The position numbers and the translations under genes were made by a program. Under the pieces are notes generated by a model. It was not told the origin of the DNA. It saw only the letters and a list, made by a program, of their open reading frames with translations, and ran no database searches. Positions 1 through 8,112 of a stretch of DNA of 18,998 nt are shown piece after piece (position 1 is the stretch's first letter; each line of letters begins with the position of its first letter). This DNA comes from Profundicola sp051011115 (lineage in GTDB: Bacteria > Bacteroidota > Bacteroidia > Flavobacteriales > Weeksellaceae), in the NCBI GenBank assembly GCA_051011115.1, contig JBPCUN010000155.1:1-18998 (forward strand), read 5' to 3'.

Positions 1-1457
1 ATTTTCACCCGATCTAGGGTATCCACGCCAGAGTGAATATATTCGGTTCTCACCCCATATCTAGTAAGATATTTCGTTAATTCCTCTGCCATTCTTTTGG
101 TAAGGGTAGTCACCAAAACACGTTCATCAATCTCTGCTCGTTTCTGTATTTCTTCCATCAAGTCATCCATCTGATTTTTAGAAGGCCTAACCTCAATAAT
201 TGGATCCAGAAGACCTGTAGGGCGTATAATTTGTTCTACAACAACTCCCTCAGACTTTTCTAATTCATAATCAGCAGGTGTAGCAGAAACATAAATAACT
301 TGATTTTGTAAACCTTCAAATTCTTCAAATTTTAAAGGTCTGTTATCCATAGCAGCGGGTAGTCTAAAACCATATTCAACCAAGTTTTCTTTTCTACTTC
401 TATCCCCCCCATACATGGCATGTACTTGTGGAATTGTAACGTGAGATTCATCAATAATCATCAAATAATCATCTGGAAAGTAGTCTAAAAGACAGAAAGG
501 TCGAGTTCCAGGTAATCTCCCGTCTAGATAACGAGAATAATTCTCTATTCCAGAACAATAACCTAGTTCCTTCATCATTTCCACATCAAACTCAGTTCTT
601 TCTTTCAGTCTTTTCGCCTCTAACGGTTTTCCAATATCTTGAAAATATTCAACTTGTTTTCCAAGATCTAATTGAATGTTTTTAATAGCACCATTCATTG
701 TGTCTTGAGAAGTAACAAAGAGATTGGCTGGGTACAAATTAATTTTATCAAAACCAGAAATTCTGGTTCCTTCAGAGATTTTAAAAGATTCAATTTCCTC
801 TATGGTATCCCCAAAAAAGTGAACACGAATTCCATCATCCGCATAAGCAGGGAAAATCTCTACTGTATCACCCATTACCCGAAAGTTTCCTCGCCCAAAA
901 TCAACCGCACTTCTAGAGTAAAGCGCATTGACTAAGTTATGGAGAAAGTGAGTACGAGAAATTCGCTGTCCTTTTTCTAATTTAATTACATTTTTATGAA
1001 ACTCTGCAGGGTTACCGATACCATATAAACATGAAACGGAAGCCACAACTAAAACGTCTCTACGACCCGACAATAGGGCAGAAGAGGTAGATAATCTTAA
1101 CTTCTCTATCTCTTCATTAATGGAAAGGTCTTTTTCTATATAGGTTCCAGAAGATGGAATAAATGCCTCTGGTTGGTAATAATCATAGTATGAAACGAAA
1201 TACTCTACAGCATTGTCAGGAAAAAACTCTTGAAATTCCATGTGCAATTGCGCTGCTAAGGTTTTATTGTGGGCTAAAACAAGCGTAGGTTTTTGGGTTT
1301 GTTCTACCACATTAGCCACCGTAAAAGTTTTACCAGAACCCGTAACCCCTAACAGAGTCTGATAGCGGTCTCCAGCATCGATCCGATTCACTAATTGCTT
1401 GATAGCACTAGGTTGATCACCTGTAGGTTTATAATCAGATTTTAATTTAAATTGCAT
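1..1457 (-). CDS. uvrB: Excinuclease ABC subunit B, C-terminal part outside the window
   Basis: UvrB is the DNA-damage-verifying helicase-like subunit of bacterial nucleotide excision repair; it is loaded by UvrA and recruits UvrC. Reading leftward from the ATG at 1457-1455, the frame stays open to the window edge (485 codons). It shows the Walker A motif GVTGSGKT at residues 37-44, then the signature beta-hairpin region with YYDYYQPEAF and SSGTYIEKD, and later the Walker B-type motif IIDESH followed by QVHAMYGGDRSRK. The sequence from MQFKLKSDYKPTGDQPSAI onward is typical of the family. Full-length UvrB is usually about 660-680 residues, so roughly a quarter (the end of domain 3 and the UvrC-interacting tail) lies beyond base 1. 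It is transcribed divergently from the rhodanese-like gene at 1695. Nothing suggests damage to the gene. Confidence 0.97.
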   Translation of the reverse strand, partial: MQFKLKSDYKPTGDQPSAIKQLVNRIDAGDRYQTLLGVTGSGKTFTVANVVEQTQKPTLVLAHNKTLAAQLHMEFQEFFPDNAVEYFVSYYDYYQPEAFIPSSGTYIEKDLSINEEIEKLRLSTSSALLSGRRDVLVVASVSCLYGIGNPAEFHKNVIKLEKGQRISRTHFLHNLVNALYSRSAVDFGRGNFRVMGDTVEIFPAYADDGIRVHFFGDTIEEIESFKISEGTRISGFDKINLYPANLFVTSQDTMNGAIKNIQLDLGKQVEYFQDIGKPLEAKRLKERTEFDVEMMKELGYCSGIENYSRYLDGRLPGTRPFCLLDYFPDDYLMIIDESHVTIPQVHAMYGGDRSRKENLVEYGFRLPAAMDNRPLKFEEFEGLQNQVIYVSATPADYELEKSEGVVVEQIIRPTGLLDPIIEVRPSKNQMDDLMEEIQKRAEIDERVLVTTLTKRMAEELTKYLTRYGVRTEYIHSGVDTLDRVK

Positions 1458-1461
1458 CTTA

Positions 1462-1469
1462 CAAAGTTA
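1462..1469 (-). promoter_or_regulatory. Possible -7 box for uvrB
   Basis: On the minus strand this reads TAACTTTG, an exact fit to the Bacteroidota -7 consensus TAnnTTTG. It lies only 4 bases before the uvrB ATG, so a transcript started from it would be nearly leaderless. I see no convincing TTG -33 element 17-20 bases further upstream, so this is a weak call. Confidence 0.25.
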
Positions 1470-1512
1470 CAAAAAATCTTACCATCTAAGTTGTATTTGG
1501 CTTAATGCCTAA

Positions 1513-1540
1513 ACGAAATTTGGACAAAATAGACGAAATT
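1513..1540. repeat. Direct repeat ACGAAATT x2 between uvrB and the rhodanese gene
   Basis: ACGAAATT occurs at 1513-1520 and again at 1533-1540, 20 bases start to start, which is about two helical turns. The pair lies in the divergent promoter region, 56-83 bases upstream of uvrB. The spacing would suit a dimeric regulator, but that is inference from layout only. Confidence 0.35.
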
Positions 1541-1560
1541 ATTAAATTTAGTATTTAATA
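1540..1560. repeat. Short inverted repeat in the uvrB/rhodanese intergenic region
   Basis: The arms TATTAAAT (1540-1547) and ATTTAATA (1553-1560) are perfect 8-base complements around a 5-base spacer. It overlaps the second ACGAAATT repeat by one base. It could be an operator or a weak hairpin. All pairs are A-T, so chance is a real alternative. Confidence 0.3.
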
Positions 1561-1631
1561 GCTTTACTTCATGGTCATTAACTTATTTTTAAAAATAAAG
1601 TAATATTTCATAGCATGAGAAAGGTTGAAAA

Positions 1632-1660
1632 TTGAAATTGGTTTCAAATTTGTAAATTTA
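1632..1660 (+). promoter_or_regulatory. Near-consensus promoter of the rhodanese-like gene
   Basis: TTG at 1632-1634 is followed after 18 bases by TAAATTTA at 1653-1660. This matches the Bacteroidota pattern TTG-N17-20-TAnnTTTG except for the final base. It would start a transcript about 25-30 bases before the ATG at 1695. Confidence 0.35.
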
Positions 1661-1694
1661 TTTTATACACTGTACAATTAATGAAAATAAAAAA

Positions 1695-2078
1695 ATGAAA
1701 AAGATATTATTATTCTTAAGTTTATTGATCGCCTCTATTGCATGTAAAAATCAAGCCAGAGCAGATGGCATTGATTTAATTTCTGTAAAACAATTTGAAG
1801 AGGAGTATGATCCGGCCTCAGATATTTTATTGGATGTGCGTACGGCAAAAGAATATAAAGAAGGATACATTAAAGATGCGATCAATGTAGATGTACTGGA
1901 TGAGAAAAAATTCAAACAAGAAATTCAGGACTTGGATAGGGATAAAACAGTCTATCTCTACTGTAGAACTGGTAGAAGGAGTGCGGTAGCCTCTAAATTA
2001 TTAAAAGAAGAGGGGTTTCGAGAAATTAAAGACTTAATTGGTGGAATTGAACAATGGAATAAAAAGAAACAAGAATAA
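1695..2078 (+). CDS. Secreted or lipid-anchored rhodanese-like protein
   Basis: This 127-residue protein has a Lys-Lys start, a hydrophobic segment (residues 4-16) and Cys17. It is a plausible bacterial lipoprotein signal, although the -3 residue is Ser, not Leu. The rest is a single rhodanese domain. LDVRTAKEYKEGYI (46-59) is the family's conserved LDVR...E...G.I motif, and CRTGRRS (90-96) is the active-site loop with Cys90 as the persulfide-carrying cysteine. Rhodanese domains transfer sulfane sulfur, but the acceptor cannot be read from the sequence. The loop is intact, so the protein is probably active. The extracytoplasmic location is inferred from the signal. The gene stands alone, with its own promoter candidate and a strong terminator after it. 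Confidence 0.88.
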   Translation: MKKILLFLSLLIASIACKNQARADGIDLISVKQFEEEYDPASDILLDVRTAKEYKEGYIKDAINVDVLDEKKFKQEIQDLDRDKTVYLYCRTGRRSAVASKLLKEEGFREIKDLIGGIEQWNKKKQE

Positions 2079-2102
2079 TCAAAAATTAAATCCAATGGTT
2101 TC

Positions 2103-2140
2103 AGCTATTATAGGGGATAAAACCTATAATAGCTTTTTTT
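2103..2140 (+). terminator. Rho-independent terminator after the rhodanese-like gene
   Basis: A perfect 12-base stem (AGCTATTATAGG at 2103-2114 with its complement at 2123-2134) encloses an 8-base loop. An uninterrupted T run follows at 2134-2140, then more T-rich sequence. It begins 24 bases after the stop codon. It separates the rhodanese-like gene from the dehydrogenase gene at 2215. Confidence 0.92.
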
Positions 2141-2214
2141 ATTTTTTATTTTTTATGTCACCTATCTAAATTATTATTAAATTGTACGCTGTAGATTTAT
2201 GAAATATATTATTT

Positions 2215-3381
2215 ATGAACGTGAATACCGATTATTACCAAATAGATGATCTTTTAACAGAAGAGCATAAGTTAGTAAGACATGCTGTACGAGAATTTGT
2301 ACAAAAAGAAATTAAACCTGTTATTGATAAGTATGCGCAAGAGCATACAGATATTCCAGATTTAATGAAGAAATTAGGAGAAGTTGGCGCTCTGGGACCT
2401 TATATTCCAGAAAAATATGGAGGAGCTGGTTTAGACCAAATATCTTATGGCCTTATCATGCAAGAATTAGAAGCAGGGGACTCTGCAGTACGTTCTTCTG
2501 CCTCTGTACAATCGTCTTTGGTGATGTTCCCAATTCACGAATATGCAAGTGAAGAACAAAAAATGAAATGGCTACCTAAATTAGCTACAGGAGAGTTAGT
2601 GGGTTGTTTTGGACTTACAGAACCTAATCATGGATCTAACCCAAGTGGAATGGAAACAAAATTTGTAGACCAGGGAGACCATGTAATTTTGAACGGTGCT
2701 AAAATGTGGATTACCAATTCACCAATTGCAGATCTGGCTGTTGTGTGGGCAAAGGATGAAGAAGGTATCGTAAGAGGAATGATTGTAGAACGTGGTATGG
2801 AAGGATTTATTACACCAGAGACACCTAATAAATGGTCCCTAAGAGCTTCTAAAACAGGAGAGCTCGTATTTGAAAATGTTAAAGTACCTAAAGAAAATTT
2901 ATTCCCAAATATTAGAGGTTTAAGAGGACCTTTATCTTGTCTCAATTCTGCTAGATATGGTATATCATGGGGTGTAATCGGTGCAGCGATTGATTGTTAT
3001 GAAACCGCTGTGCAATACAGTCTAGAACGTAAACAATTTGATAGACCGATTGCAGGTTTTCAATTACAACAGAAGAAATTAGCAGAGTTTCTTACAGAAA
3101 TTACCAAAGCACAATTGTTATGTTGGAGATTAGGAACCCTTAAAAATGAAAATAAGGCGAGCCCTGCTCAAATTTCTATGGCCAAACGTAACAATGTGAA
3201 AATGGCTATTGATATTGCAAGAGAAAGTAGGCAAATACTAGGTGGAATGGGAATCGTTGGAGATTATCCCATGATGCGTCATGCAGCCAATTTAGAATCT
3301 GTAATTACCTATGAAGGAACACATGATGTACACCTATTAATCACAGGTATGGACATTACAGGAATCAATGCATTTTCTTGA
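2215..3381 (+). CDS. gcdH: Acyl-CoA dehydrogenase, glutaryl-CoA dehydrogenase type
   Basis: An FAD-dependent acyl-CoA dehydrogenase of 388 residues, the normal length for the mature enzyme. Several blocks follow the glutaryl-CoA dehydrogenase pattern instead of the short-chain acyl-CoA dehydrogenase one: VRSSASVQSSL (92-102), whose Arg93 corresponds to the substrate-carboxylate-binding arginine; CFGLTEPNHGSNPSGMETK (131-149); MWITNSPIADL (164-174); and the C-terminal YEGTHD followed by ITGINAF. Glu367 in TYEGTHD is at the position of the catalytic base. Glutaryl-CoA dehydrogenase oxidatively decarboxylates glutaryl-CoA to crotonyl-CoA in lysine and tryptophan breakdown. Substrate specificity is inferred from these motifs. 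The gene is probably a single-gene unit: a terminator precedes it and a good promoter for the next gene follows it. Confidence 0.9.
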   Translation: MNVNTDYYQIDDLLTEEHKLVRHAVREFVQKEIKPVIDKYAQEHTDIPDLMKKLGEVGALGPYIPEKYGGAGLDQISYGLIMQELEAGDSAVRSSASVQSSLVMFPIHEYASEEQKMKWLPKLATGELVGCFGLTEPNHGSNPSGMETKFVDQGDHVILNGAKMWITNSPIADLAVVWAKDEEGIVRGMIVERGMEGFITPETPNKWSLRASKTGELVFENVKVPKENLFPNIRGLRGPLSCLNSARYGISWGVIGAAIDCYETAVQYSLERKQFDRPIAGFQLQQKKLAEFLTEITKAQLLCWRLGTLKNENKASPAQISMAKRNNVKMAIDIARESRQILGGMGIVGDYPMMRHAANLESVITYEGTHDVHLLITGMDITGINAFS

Positions 3382-3451
3382 AAATGAATATATAAGATCC
3401 ATTTATATATGATCTATGGAATCTCTTTGTTCAAAGTTAAAGACTTATACG

Positions 3452-3480
3452 TTTGAATCCTTAAATTATTCGTAAATTTG
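3452..3480 (+). promoter_or_regulatory. Strong Bacteroidota-type promoter for the 3504-6276 operon
   Basis: TTTG at 3452-3455 is separated by 17 bases from TAAATTTG at 3473-3480. Both boxes fit the Bacteroidota primary sigma factor consensus (TTTG / TAnnTTTG) exactly. The start codon at 3504 lies 23 bases downstream. This is the best promoter match in the window. Confidence 0.75.
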
Positions 3481-3503
3481 AAGTCTTAAGATACATTCAT
3501 TTT

Positions 3504-4349
3504 ATGAAATTAAAAGAATTCAAGGTTAAATCAATTGATCCCAAAGAGATTTCAACCCCAGAGTTACACGGCTATCTTTTATCATCAATTGCACCAAGGC
3601 CGATTGCCTTTGCAAGTACAATAGACAAAGATGGTCAAGTTAATGTAAGCCCATTCAGTTTTTTTAATGTTTTTGGTGCAAATCCACCGATAGTAGTATT
3701 TTCTCCAGCTCGTAGGGTAAGGGATAATACGACTAAACATACTTTAGAAAATATTGAAGCTACCAAGGAATGTGTTATTAATATTGTAACAGAAGAGATA
3801 GTACATCAAGTATCTCTTGCCAGTACAGAATATGAGAAAGGTGTAAACGAATTTGAGAAAGCTGGTTTGACACCAGTAGCTTCAGACCTTGTAAATGTAC
3901 CTCGTTGCTTAGAAAGTAAAGTAGCGTTAGAATGTAAAGTGAATGATATCATTTATACAGGAAAAGAGGGTGGCGCAGGTAACTTAGTAATTTGTGAAGT
4001 GATTAAAATCCATATTCACGAAGAAGTTTTAGATGAAACAGGCAAAATTTCTACAGAAAAAATGCGTCTTGTGGCTAGGATGGGAGAGAGTTGGTATTGT
4101 AAAGCCTATGGTGATGCTTTATTTCAAATTCCCAAACCGTTAAGAACACTAGGTGCTGGTTTTGATCAACTACCTAAAGAAATATTACTAAGCGAGGTAT
4201 TGTCAGGCAATGATCTTGCTCAACTTGCCAATGTAGAAGAGATACCACAAGGACCATATAAAACAGACGTTAAAGAGCATGCGAGAGCGAAGCAATTACT
4301 GCATCAAGGTAATTTGAAAGAAGCATGGGAAACGTTAATTATAAATTAA
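3504..4349 (+). CDS. Flavin reductase-like FMN-binding protein
   Basis: This 281-residue cytoplasmic protein (no signal peptide) has an N-terminal split-barrel domain of the flavin reductase-like/flavoredoxin group. The diagnostic stretch is at about residues 26-75: LSSIAPRPIAFASTID, then NVSPFSFFNVFGANPPIVVFSP, then a basic RVRDNTTKHT loop. In this fold that stretch lines the FMN site. The barrel seems to end near residue 190. The remaining 90 or so residues are a mostly helical extension, common in longer family members and of no known role. The family reduces flavins or uses FMN for electron transfer, but the partner here is unknown. It is the first gene of a tight operon; the next start is only 10 bases after its stop. 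Confidence 0.82.
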   Translation: MKLKEFKVKSIDPKEISTPELHGYLLSSIAPRPIAFASTIDKDGQVNVSPFSFFNVFGANPPIVVFSPARRVRDNTTKHTLENIEATKECVINIVTEEIVHQVSLASTEYEKGVNEFEKAGLTPVASDLVNVPRCLESKVALECKVNDIIYTGKEGGAGNLVICEVIKIHIHEEVLDETGKISTEKMRLVARMGESWYCKAYGDALFQIPKPLRTLGAGFDQLPKEILLSEVLSGNDLAQLANVEEIPQGPYKTDVKEHARAKQLLHQGNLKEAWETLIIN

Positions 4350-4359
4350 ATTTATTGTA

Positions 4360-5607
4360 ATGATAGAATTTAAACCATTTAAAGGAGTAAGGCCAGCAAA
4401 GCAGAAAGCAGCGGAAGTAACTTCTAAAAATGTTGAAACATATTCACAAGAAGATATTGTGAAAGAAATCAATAAGAATAGTGAATCTTTTTTGAATATT
4501 GTAAAACCAATAGTGGTAGATCACCTTACTGATGAGGAGAAAATTACAGATAAGGTAAGACATAATTTCGAAGATTTTATTTCTGATGAAATTTTACTTA
4601 CAGATAGAAAATCATACTATATATACGAACAAGAAAATAACAATGAGCAAGTAATTATTGGTATTATTGGCGTTGTAAGTATTGATGATTTTGTGGCAGG
4701 TAAAATAAAGCCTCACGAAGACACGATAGAAAAAAGAGAGAAAATTTTTGATGAATTTTTGAATTCAGCACATTTTCAATCAGACCCCATCCTCTTAACT
4801 TTCCCTGAAAATCAAAATATTGAACTTATTATGTCTATGACTACCCGGCATTCGCCGACGTTAGAATTTAGTGGGAAAGATGGTCACACTCACAGATTAT
4901 GGCAAGTAAAGGATCGATTGGTGATGAAACAGTTAAAATCGTCTATCGAGAAATTGGAAACATTTTATATCGCAGATGGACATCATAGGATGGTATGCGC
5001 AGAGCGTTATACCCAAAAAGCGAGAGCGAATGAACCTGATTTTTTTGGGGGCGAAGCCTTCAACTATGCTATGGCGATTTTAGTTCCAGATAATCATTTA
5101 AAGATTTTTGATTATAATAGAGTTGTAAAAGACTTAAATGGTTTATCTATAGAATCATTTCTTGAAAAATTAAATAAAGTATTCACAGTGATAGAAAAAG
5201 GTGAAACGCCTTATTTCCCTTCACACAAACATCATATTTCTATGTATATGGATGGTCAATTCTATTCTTTATATGTGAATCAGGAGTATAGGGGTATCCC
5301 GAAAGGTTTAGGGGAATTAGACACTTATTTATGGGAAGAATATGTGATGAAACCTGTGCTTGGTATTGAAAATAGCCGTGTAGATGATAGAATAGAATTT
5401 GTGAAAGGCACTGGTGATATTGACGGAATTCTAAAGATGAAAGATATGGTAGATGGTGGTGATTTCAAAATTAGTTTTGGTTTCTACCCAATATCTCCAG
5501 AAGATATGAGATTAGTAGCAGATGAAGGATTAATTATGCCACCGAAATCTACTTACATAGAGCCTAAATTTTTATCAGGTTTAACGATTTATGATTTAGA
5601 AGATTAA
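4360..5607 (+). CDS. DUF1015 family protein
   Basis: A 415-residue protein recognisable as DUF1015 from its N-terminal IEFKPFKGVRP and its central signature YIADGHHRMVCAERY (203-217), followed by a MAILVPDN strand. The ADGHHR motif (205-210) is the most conserved feature of the family and resembles the nucleotide-binding motif of the ParB/sulfiredoxin-like fold, some members of which are kinases. A phosphotransfer role is therefore possible but not shown by the sequence. In Bacteroidota I associate this gene with serine-biosynthesis neighbours, but none is present here. It lies between the flavin reductase-like gene and yggS with gaps of 10 and 9 bases, so the three are almost certainly co-transcribed. 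No signal peptide or membrane segment is visible. Confidence 0.85.
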   Translation: MIEFKPFKGVRPAKQKAAEVTSKNVETYSQEDIVKEINKNSESFLNIVKPIVVDHLTDEEKITDKVRHNFEDFISDEILLTDRKSYYIYEQENNNEQVIIGIIGVVSIDDFVAGKIKPHEDTIEKREKIFDEFLNSAHFQSDPILLTFPENQNIELIMSMTTRHSPTLEFSGKDGHTHRLWQVKDRLVMKQLKSSIEKLETFYIADGHHRMVCAERYTQKARANEPDFFGGEAFNYAMAILVPDNHLKIFDYNRVVKDLNGLSIESFLEKLNKVFTVIEKGETPYFPSHKHHISMYMDGQFYSLYVNQEYRGIPKGLGELDTYLWEEYVMKPVLGIENSRVDDRIEFVKGTGDIDGILKMKDMVDGGDFKISFGFYPISPEDMRLVADEGLIMPPKSTYIEPKFLSGLTIYDLED

Positions 5608-5616
5608 ATTTAGAAC

Positions 5617-6276
5617 ATGAGTATTGTTGACAATTATAATAATATAAAAAAGAATTTACCAGAAAATGTCACCCTGATTGCTGTATCTAAAACCAAACCT
5701 ATAGAAGATATACGCGCATTATATGACGCAGGACATAGAGATTTTGGAGAGAATAAAGTGCAGGAAATGGTGGACAAGGCGGCACAACTACCAGATGATA
5801 TTCGATGGCATATGATAGGTCATGTGCAGACAAATAAAATTAAGTACATGGCTGATTTCGTGCACTTAATTCATGGAATAGATAAATCTAAAAGGCTAAA
5901 GGAAGTCAATAAAAGAGCTAAGCAGGCGGGGCGTATTCAAGATGTTTTATTGCAAATCTATATAGCGGATGAAGATACTAAGTATGGAATGGATATAGAA
6001 GAAGCTCAAGATATTTTAAACTCTGAGGAACTCAAAGCTTATGAAAATGTAAAAGTAGTCGGGCTTATGGGTATGGCAACTTTTACAGAAGATCAAGAAC
6101 AGATAAGAGCGGAGTTTAAGAAACTTAAAACTATATTTGATCAGTTACAGAAAAATCATCCAGAATTGGTTCATTTATCGATGGGGATGAGTGGTGATTA
6201 TGAAATTGCTATAGAAGAAGGCAGTTCTATGGTAAGAATCGGTAGTGCTATATTTGGTAATAGAAATTACGATTAA
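5617..6276 (+). CDS. yggS: YggS/PROSC family pyridoxal phosphate-binding protein
   Basis: A 219-residue single-domain fold-type III PLP protein. AVSKTKP (residues 22-28) carries Lys25, the equivalent of the Schiff-base lysine. DFGENKVQEM and WHMIGHVQTNK follow and are strongly conserved in the family. Near the C-terminus LSMGMSGDYEIAIEEGS and VRIGSAIFG form the PLP phosphate-binding region. These proteins have no known catalytic activity; they buffer PLP and affect amino-acid and vitamin B6 homeostasis. The protein is complete and has normal length for the family. It is the last gene of the operon. Its TAA stop (6274-6276) overlaps the stop codon of the convergent mazG gene, and no terminator fits between them. 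Confidence 0.95.
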   Translation: MSIVDNYNNIKKNLPENVTLIAVSKTKPIEDIRALYDAGHRDFGENKVQEMVDKAAQLPDDIRWHMIGHVQTNKIKYMADFVHLIHGIDKSKRLKEVNKRAKQAGRIQDVLLQIYIADEDTKYGMDIEEAQDILNSEELKAYENVKVVGLMGMATFTEDQEQIRAEFKKLKTIFDQLQKNHPELVHLSMGMSGDYEIAIEEGSSMVRIGSAIFGNRNYD

Positions 6277-7043
6277 TTAATTTCTTTTTTAGTTTCGTTC
6301 CATAGTTCATCTTGATCTTCAATTGAAAGGTCACTGAATTTTAAACCTTTTGATTCCGCTAAAATTTCCATTTTTTGGAATCTCTTTAAAAACTTTTGAT
6401 TGGTTCTTTCCAATGCATTTTCAGGATTGATTCCTGTATATCTAGCATAATTAATAAGTGAGAATAAGATATCTCCGAATTCTTTTTCCCGTTTTTCAGA
6501 ATTAGTTTCAGTCTTAAATTCTTGTATTTCTTCTTCTACTTTAGCCCAAGTATCATCCGCAGAATCAAATTCAAAACCAACACCTTTCGCCTTTTCTTGC
6601 ATGCGATATGCTTTTACCATGGCAGGTAAACCTTTCGGAACACCTTCAAATACAGATTTTTTACCTTCTTTGAGTTTTAATTTTTCCCAATTACGTTTTA
6701 CATCTTCTTCATTATCTACCTGCACATCACCATAGATATGAGGATGTCTATGAATCAATTTTTCGCAAATACCATTTAGAACATCGGCTACATCAAAAGC
6801 TTTTAACTCTGAACCAATTTTACTGTAAAAGACTAAATGCAAAAATAAATCGCCTAATTCATTTTTAATTTCAACGTAATTTTTATCTAAAATGGCATCA
6901 CCTAATTCATAGGTTTCTTCTATGGTTAGGTGACGCAAAGATTCTATTGTTTGCTTACGATCCCACGGGCATTGTTCTCTTAACTCATCCATGATGGTGA
7001 GTAATCTATCAAAAGCTGCCAGGTGGTCTGCGCGAGAATTCAT
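6273..7043 (-). CDS. mazG: Nucleoside triphosphate pyrophosphohydrolase MazG
   Basis: MazG hydrolyses (d)NTPs to the monophosphate and pyrophosphate, clearing damaged or excess nucleotides. The 256-residue protein has the usual two tandem MazG helical domains. The first carries CPWDRKQTIESL, EETYE (42-46) and ELGDLFLHL (62-70), the Mg2+-binding ExxE...ExxD arrangement. The second has a matching EEEIQEF (170-176) and EFGDILFSLINYAR (188-201). Both acidic sets look intact. It is the last gene of the def-DUF5606-mazG unit; its ATG follows directly on the DUF5606 stop codon (TAAATG). The gene runs convergently into yggS with a 4-base overlap. Confidence 0.95.
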   Translation of the reverse strand: MNSRADHLAAFDRLLTIMDELREQCPWDRKQTIESLRHLTIEETYELGDAILDKNYVEIKNELGDLFLHLVFYSKIGSELKAFDVADVLNGICEKLIHRHPHIYGDVQVDNEEDVKRNWEKLKLKEGKKSVFEGVPKGLPAMVKAYRMQEKAKGVGFEFDSADDTWAKVEEEIQEFKTETNSEKREKEFGDILFSLINYARYTGINPENALERTNQKFLKRFQKMEILAESKGLKFSDLSIEDQDELWNETKKEIN

Positions 7044-7472
7044 TTATTCTTCTTCTTCAGTAGTTGAATCGTTTTCCGTAGCATCTTCAGAATCAGTAAT
7101 TAAACCATTTTTCAACAAGATATTATACCATTGAAAAAGTTTTTTAAGATCTGATTTATATACACGATCTTCATCATAATCAGGAAGAACCTCCGCCATA
7201 TAATTTCTTAATTCCTTTTCTGATGATTTATGATCAATGGCTTTTCCTCCATCTTCTTTTTTATAAATTCTATCAAAAACCTCTGCTAAAGGAACCTCAT
7301 CTGTTAAAGTATATATCGCAATGTTACTCAACAAACTTACACTCGCAGAAGCTGGAACAGCTGTCTTGCGATTATTATCTAAATTCATGGCTATAAAACC
7401 ACCTTTAGATTGTGTAACTAATGTATATAATCCTGGTTTTCCTGATATTGAAATTACTTTATCAATCTTCAT
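7044..7472 (-). CDS. DUF5606 domain protein
   Basis: A 142-residue protein of a family I know only from Bacteroidota. The N-terminal part (about residues 1-60) is a small beta-rich domain starting MKIDKVISISGKPGLYTLV with a GGFIAMNLDN strand. Residues 70-125 look helical (EVFDRIYKKED, DLKKLFQWYNILLKNG). The tail from about residue 126 is very acidic and probably disordered, ending EEEE. No enzymatic motif is visible and the function is unknown. It lies 6 bases downstream of def and abuts mazG, so it is translated from the same message. The constant association with peptide deformylase hints at a role around translation, but that is inference only. Confidence 0.82.
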   Translation of the reverse strand: MKIDKVISISGKPGLYTLVTQSKGGFIAMNLDNNRKTAVPASASVSLLSNIAIYTLTDEVPLAEVFDRIYKKEDGGKAIDHKSSEKELRNYMAEVLPDYDEDRVYKSDLKKLFQWYNILLKNGLITDSEDATENDSTTEEEE

Positions 7473-7478
7473 AAGCTA

Positions 7479-8051
7479 TTATTTTGGGAACCTCATTTTA
7501 TAATCAACGGTTACTTTCCCGTTAGTTATATTCGTTAATTTTTTCTTGATCAATCTTTTTTTAAATGCACTTAAATAGTCCGTAAATAAAATACCCATTG
7601 TATGGTCATATTCATGTTGAATTACTCTAGCAGCTATACCAGAAAATGTTTTCGTATGCTCGTTAAAGTCTTCGTCCTGATAACGTAGGGTAATTGTCTC
7701 TTTGCGAGAAATATCTTCTCGAATACCTGGTATACTAAGACAACCTTCATTAAATTTCCACTCTTCACCTTCCTCTTCAATTTTTTCTGCGTTAATGAAA
7801 ACCTTTCTAAAACCGATTAATTCTTTTTTAATGTTTTCATTTTCTTCATCCTCCGCAAACGGCGTCACATCAACCACAAATAATTTAATGGGTAGACCGA
7901 TTTGTGGAGCAGCAATGCCGACACCATGAGAGGCTTCCATGGTTTCAAACATATCCTCAATTAATTCTTTTAAATGAGGATAATCTGGAGTAATGCTTTT
8001 TGTTTTAGCTCTTAATACACTGTCGCCGTATGCTCGTACGGGTAAAATCAT
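7479..8051 (-). CDS. def: Peptide deformylase
   Basis: This enzyme removes the formyl group from the N-terminal methionine of new proteins, using a metal bound by one Cys and two His. All three family motifs are present: GVGIAAPQ (43-50), EGCLS (102-106, with Cys104 as ligand) and QHEYDH (145-150, with His146 and His150 as ligands and Glu147 as catalytic acid). The 190-residue length is normal. Compared with the short E. coli enzyme there is an acidic insertion at about residues 67-77 (EDEENENIKKE), common in Bacteroidota. A TAnnTTTG box lies 19-26 bases before the start. It heads the unit with the DUF5606 gene and mazG. Confidence 0.97.
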   Translation of the reverse strand: MILPVRAYGDSVLRAKTKSITPDYPHLKELIEDMFETMEASHGVGIAAPQIGLPIKLFVVDVTPFAEDEENENIKKELIGFRKVFINAEKIEEEGEEWKFNEGCLSIPGIREDISRKETITLRYQDEDFNEHTKTFSGIAARVIQHEYDHTMGILFTDYLSAFKKRLIKKKLTNITNGKVTVDYKMRFPK

Positions 8052-8069
8052 AATATAAAGTTAGGTTGG

Positions 8070-8077
8070 CAAATATA
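8070..8077 (-). promoter_or_regulatory. -7 box of the def operon
   Basis: On the minus strand this reads TATATTTG, an exact TAnnTTTG match, with the def ATG starting 18 bases downstream of it. No clear TTG lies at the expected -33 distance, so this is a partial promoter match in a suitable place. Confidence 0.5.
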
Positions 8078-8112
8078 CGTAATTTTATATTTTTTATAGA
8101 ATACTTGAGTGA

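Noticed and set aside
672..935. 87-codon plus-strand open frame
   Set aside because: It lies wholly inside uvrB on the other strand, which has clear family motifs throughout this stretch.
2628..2945. 105-codon minus-strand open frame inside the dehydrogenase gene
   Set aside because: Antisense shadow of a strongly conserved enzyme; its composition resembles no protein I know.
3385..3420. Weak hairpin (AGATC...GATCT) after the dehydrogenase gene as a terminator
   Set aside because: The stem is only 5 bases and no T run follows.
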